A DNA stretch of 64,000 bases, from contig CAMTDV010001633.1 in NCBI GenBank assembly GCA_947069175.1, positions 58,324,102 through 58,388,101 on the forward strand, in the 5' to 3' direction. A program made the position numbers and the translations under genes. Under the pieces are notes generated by a model that was not told the DNA's origin, did not search any database, and saw only the letters and a program-made list of their open reading frames with translations. This DNA is from Scalesia atractyloides (lineage: Eukaryota; Streptophyta; Magnoliopsida; Asterales; Asteraceae). Positions 1 to 11,393 of the stretch are shown piece after piece (the stretch's first letter is position 1; every line of letters starts with the position of its first letter).

Positions 1-94
1 TTACACTTATAATAAATAGACACTATTTCAACCTCATTGCAAGTGGATGGTAAACATTTTCAGATGAAAATATACGAGTATAAAGTTCTCAAAC

Positions 95-1314
95 CTTGGT
101 CTTATGACGGATTCTTCGATCGCAAAATGAGAAATTGAAGGATACAATAAAGCCATAACCGATAAATTTGGTCTAAAGGTTATCGAAAAGGGGCACCAAG
201 ATGCATAAAAGAGAACAATAACGTAACTTTGAGCATACTTGTGAACTGTATTTAATGACTTTTGCAATGATGCCTCATCTCCCTAAAAACAAATATTTCA
301 CAAAACTGCATTAGCAATATACATCTTTAAACACTCATCTTTGACTTAGGGGGTGTTTGGAAATTGGGATTGCATTTACAAACTAATTATCTGATAATTG
401 ATTTCTCACATCACATATAATTACGTATGAGTGTTTGCGTTACGTACCACTTTCTTTGTTTCCACATGATTTGCGTGATTTCCTTTTTTGTCTCCATATT
501 TAGTAATTAGTTGAGTTAGTTAGTGGAGTAGTGGGTTAGATGGTTAACATTGTGATTTCTATTAAAATGAGTCTCTGTATGTATCTTCCAAGCTCTTATC
601 TATTATCTTAGGATCAATTGGTTAACGATTCGGTTCGTAACGGTTTGTATCCCTATTAAATTATTGATGTTATGTACTTACATCGAGATAGATGGTAAAT
701 GGGAACAAGCTAGGCCGCTACCCCTTTTTGAATAGCAAAACTAAGTATTTTAAAACCTACGTCCATAGATCTCGGGGTCATAACATTACTATGCAGAAGC
801 ATATCCAAACACTTTCGAGTTTGAGAATGTAGCTTATTCAAACAGATTATCCAATTATTGGATACCATACGGCAGAAGCACATCCAAACACTAGGATCAC
901 ACCCCGAGTCGTTAGAGCTAATTATCCGATACCAATTAGGCAACCCCTAACCCAAACACCCCCTTTAGTCAAACATACATCCTATAAACCTAATATCTAA
1001 TCCCCATGCTAACCCTAATAAAACAGACAATGCAAATCAAGTTAATCAATTAACAATTTGATCCTAAAAACGAAACAGATTCAAAAATATCATGACAAAA
1101 TTCATACCTCAATAACACCAATTGCACCTGAAGAATTATCAATCCCATTCAACGAACAAACTGGCGATTGAGAACTAATGACCAAATCCTTCATCGATTT
1201 AAACGGACCGATACAATCACAAACCCTAGGGTTCTCAATCTGTTCAGCGCATGTTGGCGTAGCAAAAACCACCAACAGAACGAGCACAAATCGTGAAATC
1301 ATCGTTCGAATCAT
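95..1314 (-). CDS. APRL: 5'-adenylylsulfate reductase-like (APRL) protein, 5' part of gene
   Basis: Two coding exons are visible: 1314-1108 (69 codons) and 282-95. The donor at 1107 (GAG/GTATGA) and the acceptor before 282 (TTTTTAG/GGAGAT) keep the frame, and a further donor at 94 (CCAAG/GTTTGA) leads off the window. Exon 1 starts with a hydrophobic signal peptide, then a short cysteine-containing segment. Exon 2 carries the thioredoxin-fold core with LFYASWCPFS and the following HFAIEES stretch. This matches plant APRL proteins, secretory-pathway relatives of protein disulfide isomerase that keep one cysteine of the CxxC motif and are not expected to reduce adenylylsulfate. The remaining exons, including the second half of the fold and the usual membrane segment, lie left of position 1. 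I chose the first ATG at 1314; an in-frame ATG four codons later is also possible. The family is clear; which member is not. Confidence 0.85.
349..963. mobile_element. MITE in APRL intron 1, PIF/Harbinger (Tourist)-like
   Basis: The 12-base sequence GGGGGTGTTTGG at 349-360 is exactly inverted at 952-963. The flanks carry TTA on the left (346-348) and TTTA on the right, close to the TTA target duplication of PIF/Harbinger elements. Inside, both ends share a GATAATT-like stretch but no coding frame is seen. The element fills most of the 825-base intron 283-1107. Class assignment rests on termini and TTA only. Confidence 0.5.
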
Positions 1315-1593
1315 GATTTTCGATCAATCAATCATCAATTGCGAACGAAAAACATTGGAGATTGATGAACAGGATGAGCTTCTTCAACGGAATTGAAGTA
1401 TTAAAATTGGGGAGAAGAGGAAGGTGAGAAACAAAAAAAAAACCTGTAAATTGGTTGTGGTGAGTTGAATCAATTTACGGGTTTTTTGCGATTCTAGAGG
1501 AGGAAGATGATGAGGATAATATTATCCACTTTGAAAAATGTTTATTTTTGTTTATAACCTCTTGAAAATCAATGGTTAACAAGATTATTGGTT
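1315..1593. promoter_or_regulatory. 5' leader and promoter-proximal region of the APRL gene
   Basis: This is the stretch directly upstream of the APRL start on the minus strand. No clear TATA box could be fixed. A purine-rich segment at about 1,410-1,440 lies in the likely leader. The hairpin element at 1594-1921 begins about 280 bases upstream of the start codon. Confidence 0.35.
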
Positions 1594-1921
1594 AAGTTGT
1601 AATTTAGGTTTCATTAACGAATAATGGATTTTCATAATCCTAACTATTAGTCGTTGGTCGGCAACGGTCTCAATTTAAAAAATAACCAGTGATGGTCCCA
1701 CATTTTCATATATTGTAAACCAATGGATCTTTACTAAACCGAAAAGGATAAGGAGACAAAAAGAAATTAAGGTTTTTTTAGTAAAAGTCCATTAGTTTAC
1801 AATATGTGAAAAAGTGGGATCACCACTGGTTATTTTTTAAGTTGAGACCGTTGCCGGCCAGCTAATAGTTTGGATTATTAAAATCCATTATTCCTTTCAT
1901 TAACTTATAAACTTACAACTT
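1594..1921. repeat. Long inverted repeat (foldback element)
   Basis: The left arm, about 1594-1740, pairs with the right arm, about 1770-1921, over some 145 bases. Blocks such as GGCAACGGTCTCAA and AATAACCAGTG on the left recur in reverse complement on the right, with scattered mismatches. The unpaired loop is only about 30 bases, so a transcript would form one long near-perfect hairpin. Both outer ends read AGTTGTAA inward. No coding frame is present. It may be a foldback MITE; no target duplication was found. Confidence 0.75.
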
Positions 1922-2550
1922 TTGAACTAAAAAATATAAGTTTAACCAGATCCACTAATTAATTAACTAGTTTCTTTCTCATGATTCTTGTGTCGGATCT
2001 CTTTTAAAGTTAGCTTAAAAGTAGCTTGTCGGTTGAACCTGAGATATTTATGAAGCTTAAGAGACGGCCATAGAGTTGCATAAACGCGCAAGCAATTCAA
2101 GATCCTCATACGGAGCAATCATCCTTCTAAATTGGAAGGAAGTTAAGTAGGATAAAGATCTTATAATCTTCTTTACCTATGAAGTTACAAAAGTATCAAA
2201 ATCTTATATGGTTAGGTCATACATAATGACATTATATCAAACAAAGCTTTGGACTAAAAAGCCCTTAATCTAGGTCTCCGCTATCTTAGAGCCACAAATT
2301 TCTTAAATTTGGGCAAGTTAGGATAGAAATTGGAAGCCGGTGAAAGTTTGATCACAATAACGAATAGTTGGACTTAGGTTGGTGCATGAGGGTTATGGCT
2401 AATCTGAGGTCTACTATAAGTCTATAAGGACATCCTCCAATATAGTCTATTAATTTCGTAATCTTTTGATCCTTAACCTTATTAGGATTATTAAAACTTA
2501 AAAAGATGCTTGAAAAGAAAATGGGTAGATTTCAAGGAAGGTATATTTAT

Positions 2551-2670
2551 AGTTGACAACAATATACACTTCTCTTAACTTTTAACAATTAACACACTAG
2601 TATATATATTAGTTGACAACAATATACACTTCCCTTAACTTTTAACAATTAACACACTAGTATATATATT
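2551..2670. repeat. 60-bp unit in tandem, two copies
   Basis: Positions 2551-2610 and 2611-2670 are the same 60-base unit, starting AGTTGACAAC and ending TATATATATT, with a single T/C difference in the run TCTCTTAACT versus TCCCTTAACT. This is a recent simple duplication in non-coding DNA. Confidence 0.95.
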
Positions 2671-2860
2671 GATCCATCGTATGGGTGGTCATAGAGTTTA
2701 ACCGGAAAGGAGAATATGGTCGGGATCGATGGTGGACATAATTGGGGATTTTCTGCCATGCTTATAACGTGTCAACGAGAGTCTAGCGAGAGTCAACAAG
2801 TCAACGCAATATAGTTGAATTGAATTGTGTTAACTTTTAATATTCAAACTGAATGTTCAC

Positions 2861-3171
2861 TTAAGGGTGATGGGGGTGGATGCCTAATCCCTTTAGGTAA
2901 AGTTTTCATCCACCCAATTGAATTGTGCCATGTAATTTGTCTATAACTTTTGCCTGTTACCCAAAAAACACAAGGGGTGCACGGCTAAAGGGATGATTAG
3001 TTGATATAGTTATGGGCTCCACACTTAACCCTTCCCTCTTTCTTTGCCTCAAGCGGCAACCTTTTCCCGATTGTGCTCTCCCCCATGCGGCAAAATGCCT
3101 TGGCAGCGGTGTATGCCGAGAGGCAAAGGGGCTTGCCGCACCGCTTGCCGCGACCACCCCGTACACCCTAA
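2861..3171. mobile_element. Possible small TIR element with a GC-rich interior
   Basis: The left end (2861-2883, TTAAGGGTGATGGGGGTGG) resembles the reverse complement of the right end (3149-3171, TTAGGGTGTACGGGGTGG). The interior at about 3,040-3,160 is rich in GCGGCAAG-like repeats and much more GC-rich than its surroundings, so it looks foreign to the locus. The terminal match is imperfect and no target duplication was fixed. Confidence 0.3.
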
Positions 3172-4070
3172 TATGAGAAACAAGCAGGGTTCTCTTGCAT
3201 GATGCGACAAGTATGTTATATAAGTTACAAATCTTGCAAGTCAAAACACTTTTAGTATTATATTTTTGGTAACTTTTTATCATTTATTTTACATGAATAA
3301 ACTAAGCAACCATAAAACCTATTCACGCAAACTTTTAGAAAAAATCACAAGCCAATGAACACTTTTAACAAAAACACTTTTAGAGTTAAATAAGCAATCC
3401 CAAACACCCTCTTATTGTATATTGGATTAATCAATCATACCCAGTATATTAATCATCAATCATTCCCGGTATATTAGATTAACGTGAGACAAGACATAAA
3501 CTTCCATAACTAAGAATTTCTTTCAATAACTTACTTAAAAGGGTAAATTCCTTGTTCAGGCTTCCTTCAACCCGATAAAACTGAACCAGACCATAAGGTC
3601 GGTCCCACCAAAGCCCTGATCAACCAACCAAATCGGTTGTGTTGACCATTGACCTCTAACCTCAACGGTCAACGGCTTTGATGCTCAAAAAAATACAAAC
3701 TCAAAACACCTTGATGGATTTTGACAACAAAGTTTCAAAGAATAGAATTCAAATGTTATGAATAGAAAAAATATTGTCAACATGATTAAGAAACAAATAA
3801 ATCTGATTTCATCATATCCTCGTGTATGCATATATATATACTAACCTCACTTTATTCTTATAATCTTTATATCATATAGCCGTATATACTTACGAAAGTA
3901 TAACGATCCGCACCTATATCCACGTCAGAAAAGACCCCTTTTCTCTCTTTAAAGTCACCAACAACTTTAAGTTCCCTTCGGCTTTCTGTTTCTGCCAAAA
4001 GTTCTTGCAGTTTGGTGAATGATAAAACGATGCAACACGAAGAAATTTAATGAATGGTGAACAATTTTTT

Positions 4071-7000
4071 TCATAATGAACTTGCTTCGCTTCTTATTAA
4101 CGGCTTTTGGCACACGAGGAGCTTTTCGTCATTGTTACTCTCGATTTCAACAACTCGTGCTTCCCATTTTAAACCCGCTGTGATGGCTCTTGCTGATTGA
4201 ATGAGCGAAGTTGTGTCGCGCAGTATCACCCAACCCTGTGTTTAGTTTCCATAATTATGATAAGCAATATGGAAAACGGATGTTTAATTAAAACTAAAAG
4301 ACTAATATTAGAAAAAGTAATTCACAAACTATACAATCGGAGATAAAGACTATCATTAAATTTGTCAAAAAGCTAATTTTAACTCGTCTATTCGTCATAA
4401 ACTAAACTTTAACGTCTAAATTCGTCAAAAAGCTAAACAAAAATGTCTTAAATTTGTCAAAAGTTTAACTTTAACAATATCTGAAACTTAACGTCTCAAT
4501 TTGTCAAGAAAGACAAAAATCTTTTGATGAGAGGGAAATTTACCCATTCTAACTTAATGATGTTCAAAAACACACAACTAAGCACACCTTAAATTCACAC
4601 ATAGATAAAACACGTAAATCTGGTATCATTGCATCAACTAGCTACTTCATCTATAATATCTTGTTTAGATGAATGGTATGTTGAGAAACATACCTCTGGA
4701 CGGAGTAGGCGGTCAATTTCATAAAAAAGATCAAGCGTGCTACAACGAGACTGCTTTACGGTTTCAAGGGATAAAAGTCCATCAGCATGCACCACATCAT
4801 ATGTTCTAGGGTAAGTTGGAAACGCTTCACACCTAACAACATTAACAACCAATAAAAATCCGTATGTAATCATTATTAGTACAAATAATTTAATTGTAGG
4901 TAAAAGCAATATAAATGGTAACATACCAATCATGCAATACACCGAGAAATCCCCTATCCAGGATAAGTGGTAAGTGGTTGACACCACTAGTGGGGACCAC
5001 ATTCATCACCCAAACAGATTTTCTGGCATCTAGTAATGCAGAATTAAATCCACCGAAATGCGCATTCATGTCTAACACATTTCTGACCATATTGTAAGGT
5101 GGAATAGGGTCCTCATCACCAGGTCTCTTTGGGTGATCTGAAAATATTAGCGGGGAGAGTAGAGACCAATAATCTCTAACTGCCGACTTCCAGTTAATAT
5201 TATCTTCTGCAAAATCATCCGCTAGAACACCTGATATGAAAACAATTATTAATTTATTATTAGAGCATACCGAACGTATATTTTATTAATAAATTTAGCA
5301 ACCGGTTGCATTTTGTTACTGATTATACCAACTAATGACATGTCATTTTTCACTTAATTTCAAAAACTGGCATGGCGGATCCAAGATTTATTTTCTTAGG
5401 GCGATCGGGGGGTTTGTCGGTCAATCTTTTATAGAACTTCACATTCATGAAAGTTGCAACAAAATTTAAGTTTAGTGGTTAAACCTCCTACAAAAAGTTT
5501 CGGTCACCTAGGTGGAAAAATTGGTGAACCGCAGGTTGCCCATAATTTTAATATAAACTTTCAAATACAATAGAAGATTACCATGAAGCGCAAGTTCCTT
5601 GGAGCTCAAGGTAGCTCTGGAAGGCCAGGTGGCCCTTTCCTCAATGGGAATCCATCTCCGGCTACGGGTCCCACCTATGCATGCCTCAAGCGGATGGTAA
5701 TATGGAGATTCAACATCATGGCCCTCTTTGCAAATTATATGTTTCCTATAGTAGTTACGGACAAGATTATTAATATAACTCACAAATCACCAGCCCATCA
5801 TACCACTTTTAATAAGAGTTCAAATATACCTAGAAGCATAACAGTCTTTGTTGCTGGGTTTTTTCCACACGACTGTTTTATCTTGTTGTGATAATAAATC
5901 CCAACACAAATCTTTAGCAATATTCCGAACAAAATCCCATCTTTTTAAATTTTCTTTATCACGAACAGAATCTGGTATGTTTGCAAACGCTGAGGTCCAA
6001 ACAAAGTATCCACCTGGCCTCAAAACTCGGTCAACCTCTATCAAATATATTCCATCTGTAACAAAATTAAATTCAAATTCAATCTTCATGAGACAAATTC
6101 AATCTTCATGATGTAAGATGCAAAAAAAAGATACCTTTCTTATCCCATTGAACCCCATCCCACGCACTATGTATCATGTCAAACGAAAGTGATGGAAATG
6201 GCAATTGTTTTGAAGCAAAAGAACCCACAATTGCAGGGAGACCACGTTCAAGTGTTATTTGAACTTGACTATCCGAAGACTCATAATGTGCAATACACAT
6301 TGTTAAAAGTTGCTTTGGAAATAAATGTGCTCCTAAACTACCATAACCACAGCCTATATCTAGTACAGCTCTCACCTGAAAAAAAAAATTAAGAATAAAA
6401 AAACCATCATAAAACTATCCAATTTCATCGCAAGGATGGTAGAAAGTACAGGTGGCAATTTCAACCTGTTTAATTAAAAATGGGTTGATTCGCATCCAAT
6501 GGGTTAAATCCAAAGGATTAGCTAAAACGGTAACGGGCCAAGAAAAGGCTGCAAGCCGCCTAGAGTCTAATTCTGATTCATACAATCTCTTAAATAATTT
6601 TATCAAAGATTTTTCTTATTTTTGTACATTTGTACTAATTTATTATCTTAGGTATTCACAATTAACATTTATTAAAATCAAAGAAAGGGATGAAAAGTAA
6701 GTGTTTGGTAGGTCAACCCAATCTGATTAGACCCATTAAAAAACCCGAACCCCATTTTGACCCATTACCCAACTATGACATATTGCCATCTCTAGTAAAA
6801 AAGGTTTTTTTTACTTACTCCAGCTTGTACAAGATAAGATTCGTTTCTTAAACCAATCATTTCTGCTATTTGATGTGAGTAGTCTTCGATATTATCATCT
6901 ACCATTGAAGATGCAAAACTAAACGAAATTTGGTCTTCATCTAACATCATCATCCTGCACAAATTTAATAATAAGAAAGTAGTGTAAGATATCGAATGCG

Positions 7001-7750
7001 TTTATACAAACAAAACAAGTTTACTGACCTCTTCGTCAAGCTTCCGGATGAAAGTACCTCCTGCGCTTGAATTTTAACATTATCGATCCAAATTACATCT
7101 CTTCCAGTAGGCCACCGGTGAGGAACTTTATATTTAGGTGGAGCAAGAACTAAACAATTCTGTTTCGACATGGGCCCACATCGACGATCAAACTCTTTCC
7201 CTTCAGTCAAACCCAACTCAAGATTTTCGGTAGTATTGAAACAAGGTACGAAATTTTCAAATTCTGGAGAACAAAACTCAGACTCCTTAACTTTATTAAC
7301 ACCAAGTGACAACTCACCGATGTCCCATAAATCTGAAACAAGCTGTTCTTGCAGCCGTCTATACCCACGAATCATAGGACTTTTAGTACCCGTTGTGAGT
7401 GAAATTGTCCATAAAAGAGATACGGTGAGGCCAAGAATAACTATCAAAATCAAACTGAACTTAAGAATAAGTAAAGTCAACAAATGGCGATTTCTCGAAT
7501 TTGAGGTGAATTGATCGGAGACCGCGAATCCATTTTCAACGGAGTCTTGTTTGGATGTTGTGTTTTCTGAAAGTAAGAATTGGAAAGGGTTCCTTAACGA
7601 TAAAGATACGGGATCAGAGGATGTTTTTGAAGTTTTATCGAAATCTTCTTTATCTGTTTTGATCTTCATTTGTGTGTCTTCCAAATAATCTTGAATGTTT
7701 CCTGACAGTCTTCCCCCACCCAAAACGCCTCGATGAAGTGGCCGGGCCAT
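4071..7750 (-). CDS. QUA2: Pectin methyltransferase QUASIMODO2/TSD2-like, eight coding exons
   Basis: Spliced minus-strand exons: 7750-7029, 6954-6819, 6375-6135, 6055-5830, 5745-5582, 5230-4927, 4832-4694 and 4235-4071. All junctions are GT-AG and in phase, giving 698 residues, close to the usual length. The start is MARPLHRG at 7750, just after an acceptor (TTTTACAG), not the longer upstream reading. A membrane segment at residues 90-116 fits a type II Golgi protein. The SAM-binding motif DIGCGYGS lies near 291-298. The DRVLRPGGYFVW, GTRSRRWIPIE, IFSDHPKRPGDEDP and FPTYPRTYD blocks follow in family order. The product should methylate homogalacturonan in the Golgi and support cell adhesion. 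The last exon (GWVILRD to LVCQKP, then TGA) is short and easily missed. At the exon 5/6 junction the usual LHPE is absent. HCLRC-like residues after FDM are replaced by HSAWDG. Confidence 0.93.
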
Positions 7751-8290
7751 TTTCCTGCTGTAAAACCGACAAAATCGTATCATTAAAACACTAAAACAAG
7801 CTCAATTCCAATACGAAAAATAAGATATATAACAAATTATTCACATAATGTCATAATCACTCAACAAGATCCAATAATCCCAAAGAAATACGAGAACCCA
7901 CACTACAAACAGATGCCCTTCACAAATCACAACAGAACAGAATTACATAAATTCAATTAATAACACACAACAACTACAAATTGTTTCGATTTCGAAAGAA
8001 ACAATAACAAACATAACATATTGTTCATATAAATCACTAAACAAGATCCAACAAACCGAAATAAACTCAAGATCCAACAGTCTAAACAGATGCACTTCAG
8101 TTAAACAGTAAGAAGAATAATAGTTTACCTGAATGAGATATGATGAATCCAACAAAATTCAGCTAACAATTGCTCAATTCCCCTTCATTTGTCCTCAATT
8201 ATTCTCACTGAAGAAGACAAACAGTGAGAGTTTTAAGTTTTGAGTGAGTGTAGAATGTAGATTTGATGGATCCAGTCACTTGAACTCTAT
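7751..8290 (-). promoter_or_regulatory. QUA2 5' untranslated region with one intron
   Basis: A donor CATTCAG/GTAAAC at 8128 and an acceptor TTTTACAG or CAG/CAG at 7758-7755 enclose a leader intron of about 370 bases just upstream of the start codon. The first untranslated exon lies right of 8129, probably reaching the purine-rich stretch near 8,290. The ORF at 7943-8155 on the same strand is intronic noise. Confidence 0.6.
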
Positions 8291-8303
8291 AATAAGATCC
8301 GAG

Positions 8304-8460
8304 AGAGAGAGAGAGAGAGAGAAGAAGAAGGATTAATGTCAACGTAAAGGCAGTAATTAGGAGCCCTAGCTAGCTCCATCACCTCAAAACAATAAATAAA
8401 TAAATAAATGTATTCAATGGAATTATTACTATAGTAGAAAGAAAGAAAGAATATTATTGA
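8304..8460. repeat. Simple repeats upstream of QUA2: (GA)n, (AAAT)n, (GAAA)n
   Basis: A GA dinucleotide run lies at about 8304-8325, AAAT repeats at about 8390-8408 and GAAA repeats near 8,440-8,452. A second GA run sits at about 8598-8613. Such runs are common in plant promoters and leaders. No gene is seen between 8,300 and 8,745. Confidence 0.8.
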
Positions 8461-8747
8461 CTTTGGGATCCGAGGAATCTATTAAATGAGATTTACCTCC
8501 AACCACCACCGCCACCGTCGAGGGGTAGTTGCCGGTCAATTTATATACATTTATTTATCTATATATAGAAACACAGGATAACATCTATATATATATTGAG
8601 AGAGAGAGAGAGTATGTTCGATTTCACACTTTACACTCACACCGGCATGAAATGGTTGTGAAGGCTCCAACAGATCAGATAAACCCTAGAATTTTCAAAT
8701 AGTATATTCACGAGTTTTTCCGAAACAGGGTGGTGAAAAAAGTATTT

Positions 8748-9923
8748 ATCAAATTACAAGTTTTGTGACTTATTTTAATACCATTTTGCAGACGGTGTCC
8801 TTTTTAACGAATGTTGACAGATTTTGCTCTTTATAGGAAATTTTGTTGCACGTCTTGTCCTTTAGTTCTAACCCAGTTAGTTTTCTTGTTAAATCTGATC
8901 ATATAGACCCCATATAAGGGTATTGTTGTCTTTTTACATCTTAATATATAAATAAACCCTTTAATAAAATATATAAAATCTACCCTTCCCTTTCTACCCA
9001 CTCTATTCCTTCTCTCTCTAGAAACCCAGCTACCTTCACACACTCTCTCTCTTTCTAAAATCCCCACCATCAACACCACCATCCACCATGTCCTCCACCA
9101 CCGTCTAGGAACAATTTCAGTAATATTGTTAAACAGAACCATGATTCCTCTGCACAACAAATCTTGAATGCTTAAACACATCACCACCGTCCTTTCGTCC
9201 TCCGACGAGTACTCGGTTCCGTCACTCCGATCTCCACCTTCACCAATAATTTGACACTTCTAATTCAGAATCAGAGATTAATGGAGGAAGATGATTATTT
9301 GAAATTCGAATCGATCGATCTGGAATCGAAATCCTAGAAGTGAAACTGAATCGTCTTTACAAGAATGGATAGAGAGTGTATCTGGAAGATTCATATTTGT
9401 TTATTTACAGGAGACGACTAGAAGTTGTAAGGATTTCGACGGCCGTTCCTTTCTCCGATTAAACTCCAGTGGAGGTGGTTGTGGGTTTGGGGTGGCTGGC
9501 AGAGAGAGAGAGAGATGAGAGATGGGGGTGGCCGGTTCAGATGTGGTGGTCTCAGCTGTTGTTGCTCATCTCTCACTCATGCTGATACTAATCATAGATT
9601 AAATTGGATTAAGGACTATGATATGTTGTTTTGGTTGATTGTGGTTTTCTGAGTAATGATAACTACTACCAGTTAGTGATGATGTTTTATATATAATAAT
9701 AATAATGTTTTCTTTTATTTTTTAACTAATATTAAATAAAGGGGTAAAAAGACTGACATACCCTTGAGTAACCAAAATTAACAAGAAAAATTAACTGAGT
9801 TAGGGCTAAAGGACGTAACGTGCAACAAAATTCCTTGTAAAGGGCAAAACCAGTTAACATTCGTTAAAAAGGACACTGCCTGTAAAATGGTGTTAAGATA
9901 AAGGATAAAAGTGTAATTCTTCC
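8748..9923. mobile_element. Non-autonomous MULE-like element with ~190-bp TIRs
   Basis: The left end (8748 to about 8,940) is the diverged inverse of the right end (about 9,745-9,923). Matching blocks include GGTGTCC / GGACACTG, TAACCCAGTTAG / TAACTGAGTTAG, and an AAATTACAAG / GTGTAATT terminus. It is the same family as the element at 9982. The interior has CCACCATC-rich repeats and no coding frame I would accept. The flanks give only a weak 9-base match, so the exact ends may be off by a few bases. Confidence 0.65.
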
Positions 9924-9981
9924 TTATTTTTAACTAATCTATTATAAATCTTTTTTTTAACTCAATAACCTATTATTACTT

Positions 9982-11259
9982 GAGTAAATTACAAGTTTTG
10001 TCCTTTATGTTTGCACTAAATTGCAGGCGCTGTCCTTTTTTCCAATAGTTTACAGGCGGTGTCCTTAACCTTTCAAAATCTTGCACGTTATGCCCTTTAG
10101 GCCAAACCCAGTTAGATTTTTTGGTTAAATCTGGTCATGTGACTTGCATGTGATGGTACTATTTGTCTTTCCACCATTATAGGGACTATTGTGCAAAAGA
10201 TTTAATATCTAGGGACTATGTGTAAAAAACAAAACAAATATTTAATATCATCTCTTCTCTCTCTCTTTCTTCCAAAGGTTCTCTCTCTTTTCTCAGAGAG
10301 CACATCTTCTCCAACATTATCTTCTTCTTCTCTCTCCATTAATCTTAAAACAAAATTATACACACATTAAGGTAAAATCTGAAAAGGCTTTTGGTGATTG
10401 ATGGGGCTACGGTGGTGGATAATGGGTGGTTGCAGGAGATGGTGGAGGTGGTTGTTATGATGCGATTGTACGTGGTGGTGGTTAGAAAGGGTAAAGTTGC
10501 AGCCTCACTAACTGCTCTCTCTAACTCAATTTTAATCTCTTATAAATATGTTATCTCTCTACCCACTCTTTTTCTTCTCTATTAAATCAAATGTTGTGGC
10601 GGTGGAAGAAGGCGGGAGGCGACGTCGCCGGCAACTAGAACTCTGGAAGCTTGTGGTGGTGGAGGAGATGCATGGGCGATTAGAGATGGTGGTGGCCGGA
10701 GACTCGATGCTGGATTTGTTTTTTGGGGGGGTTTTGATATTTTTGGGTTTTGGGGATTTTCTGGGTTTTTGATTTGGTATATAGATTTGTTGAGAATGGT
10801 TCAGGGTGGTGATTGATGAAGGTATTGGAATGCGGATGAGGGTGTGAGAGAGGGAGCGATGAGTTTAAGGCGTGGTTGATGGTGGTGGCGGTGGAGGTGC
10901 AGCGTGGTGATGGTAGTGGAGGGTGGTGGTGATGGTGGTGAAGGATGGTGGTAATGGAGGTTAGAGAGAGATTAAGAATGCAAAGTTTTCTTTTATTTTT
11001 ATTATAAACTTTTTATTATTTACAAAATGGTCCCTTAATAAAAGTTGATATAATAGTCCTTAAAGAGGTGAAATGACAAGAATACCCTCATGTGCAAGGC
11101 ACATGACTAGATTTAACCAAAAAATCTAACTGGGTTTGGCGCAAAGGACATAACGGGCAAGATTTTGGAAGGTTAAGGACACCGCCTGTAAACTTTTAGA
11201 AAAAAGGACAGCGCCTGCAATTGGGTGTAAACATAAAGGACAAAACTTGTAATTTACTC
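9982..11259. mobile_element. Non-autonomous MULE with ~210-bp TIRs and 9-bp target duplication
   Basis: The termini GAGTAAATTACAAGTTTTG and its inverse flank a 1,278-base element. The target duplication TTATTACTT is perfect (9973-9981 and 11260-11268); 9 bases is typical of Mutator-like elements. Both TIRs carry the blocks TTTACAGGCGGTGTCCTTAA and CCCAGTTAGATTTTTTGGTT. The interior holds GGTGGTGG-rich sequence; the short ORFs at 10391-10772 are valine/glycine-biased by composition and show no domain. No transposase is present. Confidence 0.88.
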
Positions 11260-11393
11260 TTATTACTTTTATACTTTTTTTTTCATTCAACTCATTGTTT
11301 TTTTACACTATATATAGCTAACTTATTATAATTTTTTTTAATTTTTATGATCAAACCATGTTAAACAAATTGAAATTTTTGAGAAATACATCT

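Larger units (their letters stand above)
1922..4070. other. Intergenic DNA between the APRL and QUA2 genes
   Basis: Apart from the 60-bp duplication and the GC-rich possible element, I see no gene here. The part next to 4070 is the 3' untranslated region of the QUA2 gene on the minus strand. A lone CCCAAACACCCTC at about 3,400 resembles a MITE terminus but has no partner nearby. Confidence 0.5.

Noticed and set aside
3395..3415. MITE end CCCAAACACCCTC
   Set aside because: No inverted partner or target duplication nearby.
5508..5891. Plus-strand ORFs across the QUA2 gene (for example 5583-5891, 5848-6111, 7170-7514)
   Set aside because: Antisense shadows of spliced QUA2 exons.
10391..10772. 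Small ORFs in the MULE interior
   Set aside because: Val/Gly-rich from GGTGG repeats, no domain, no splice or promoter support.
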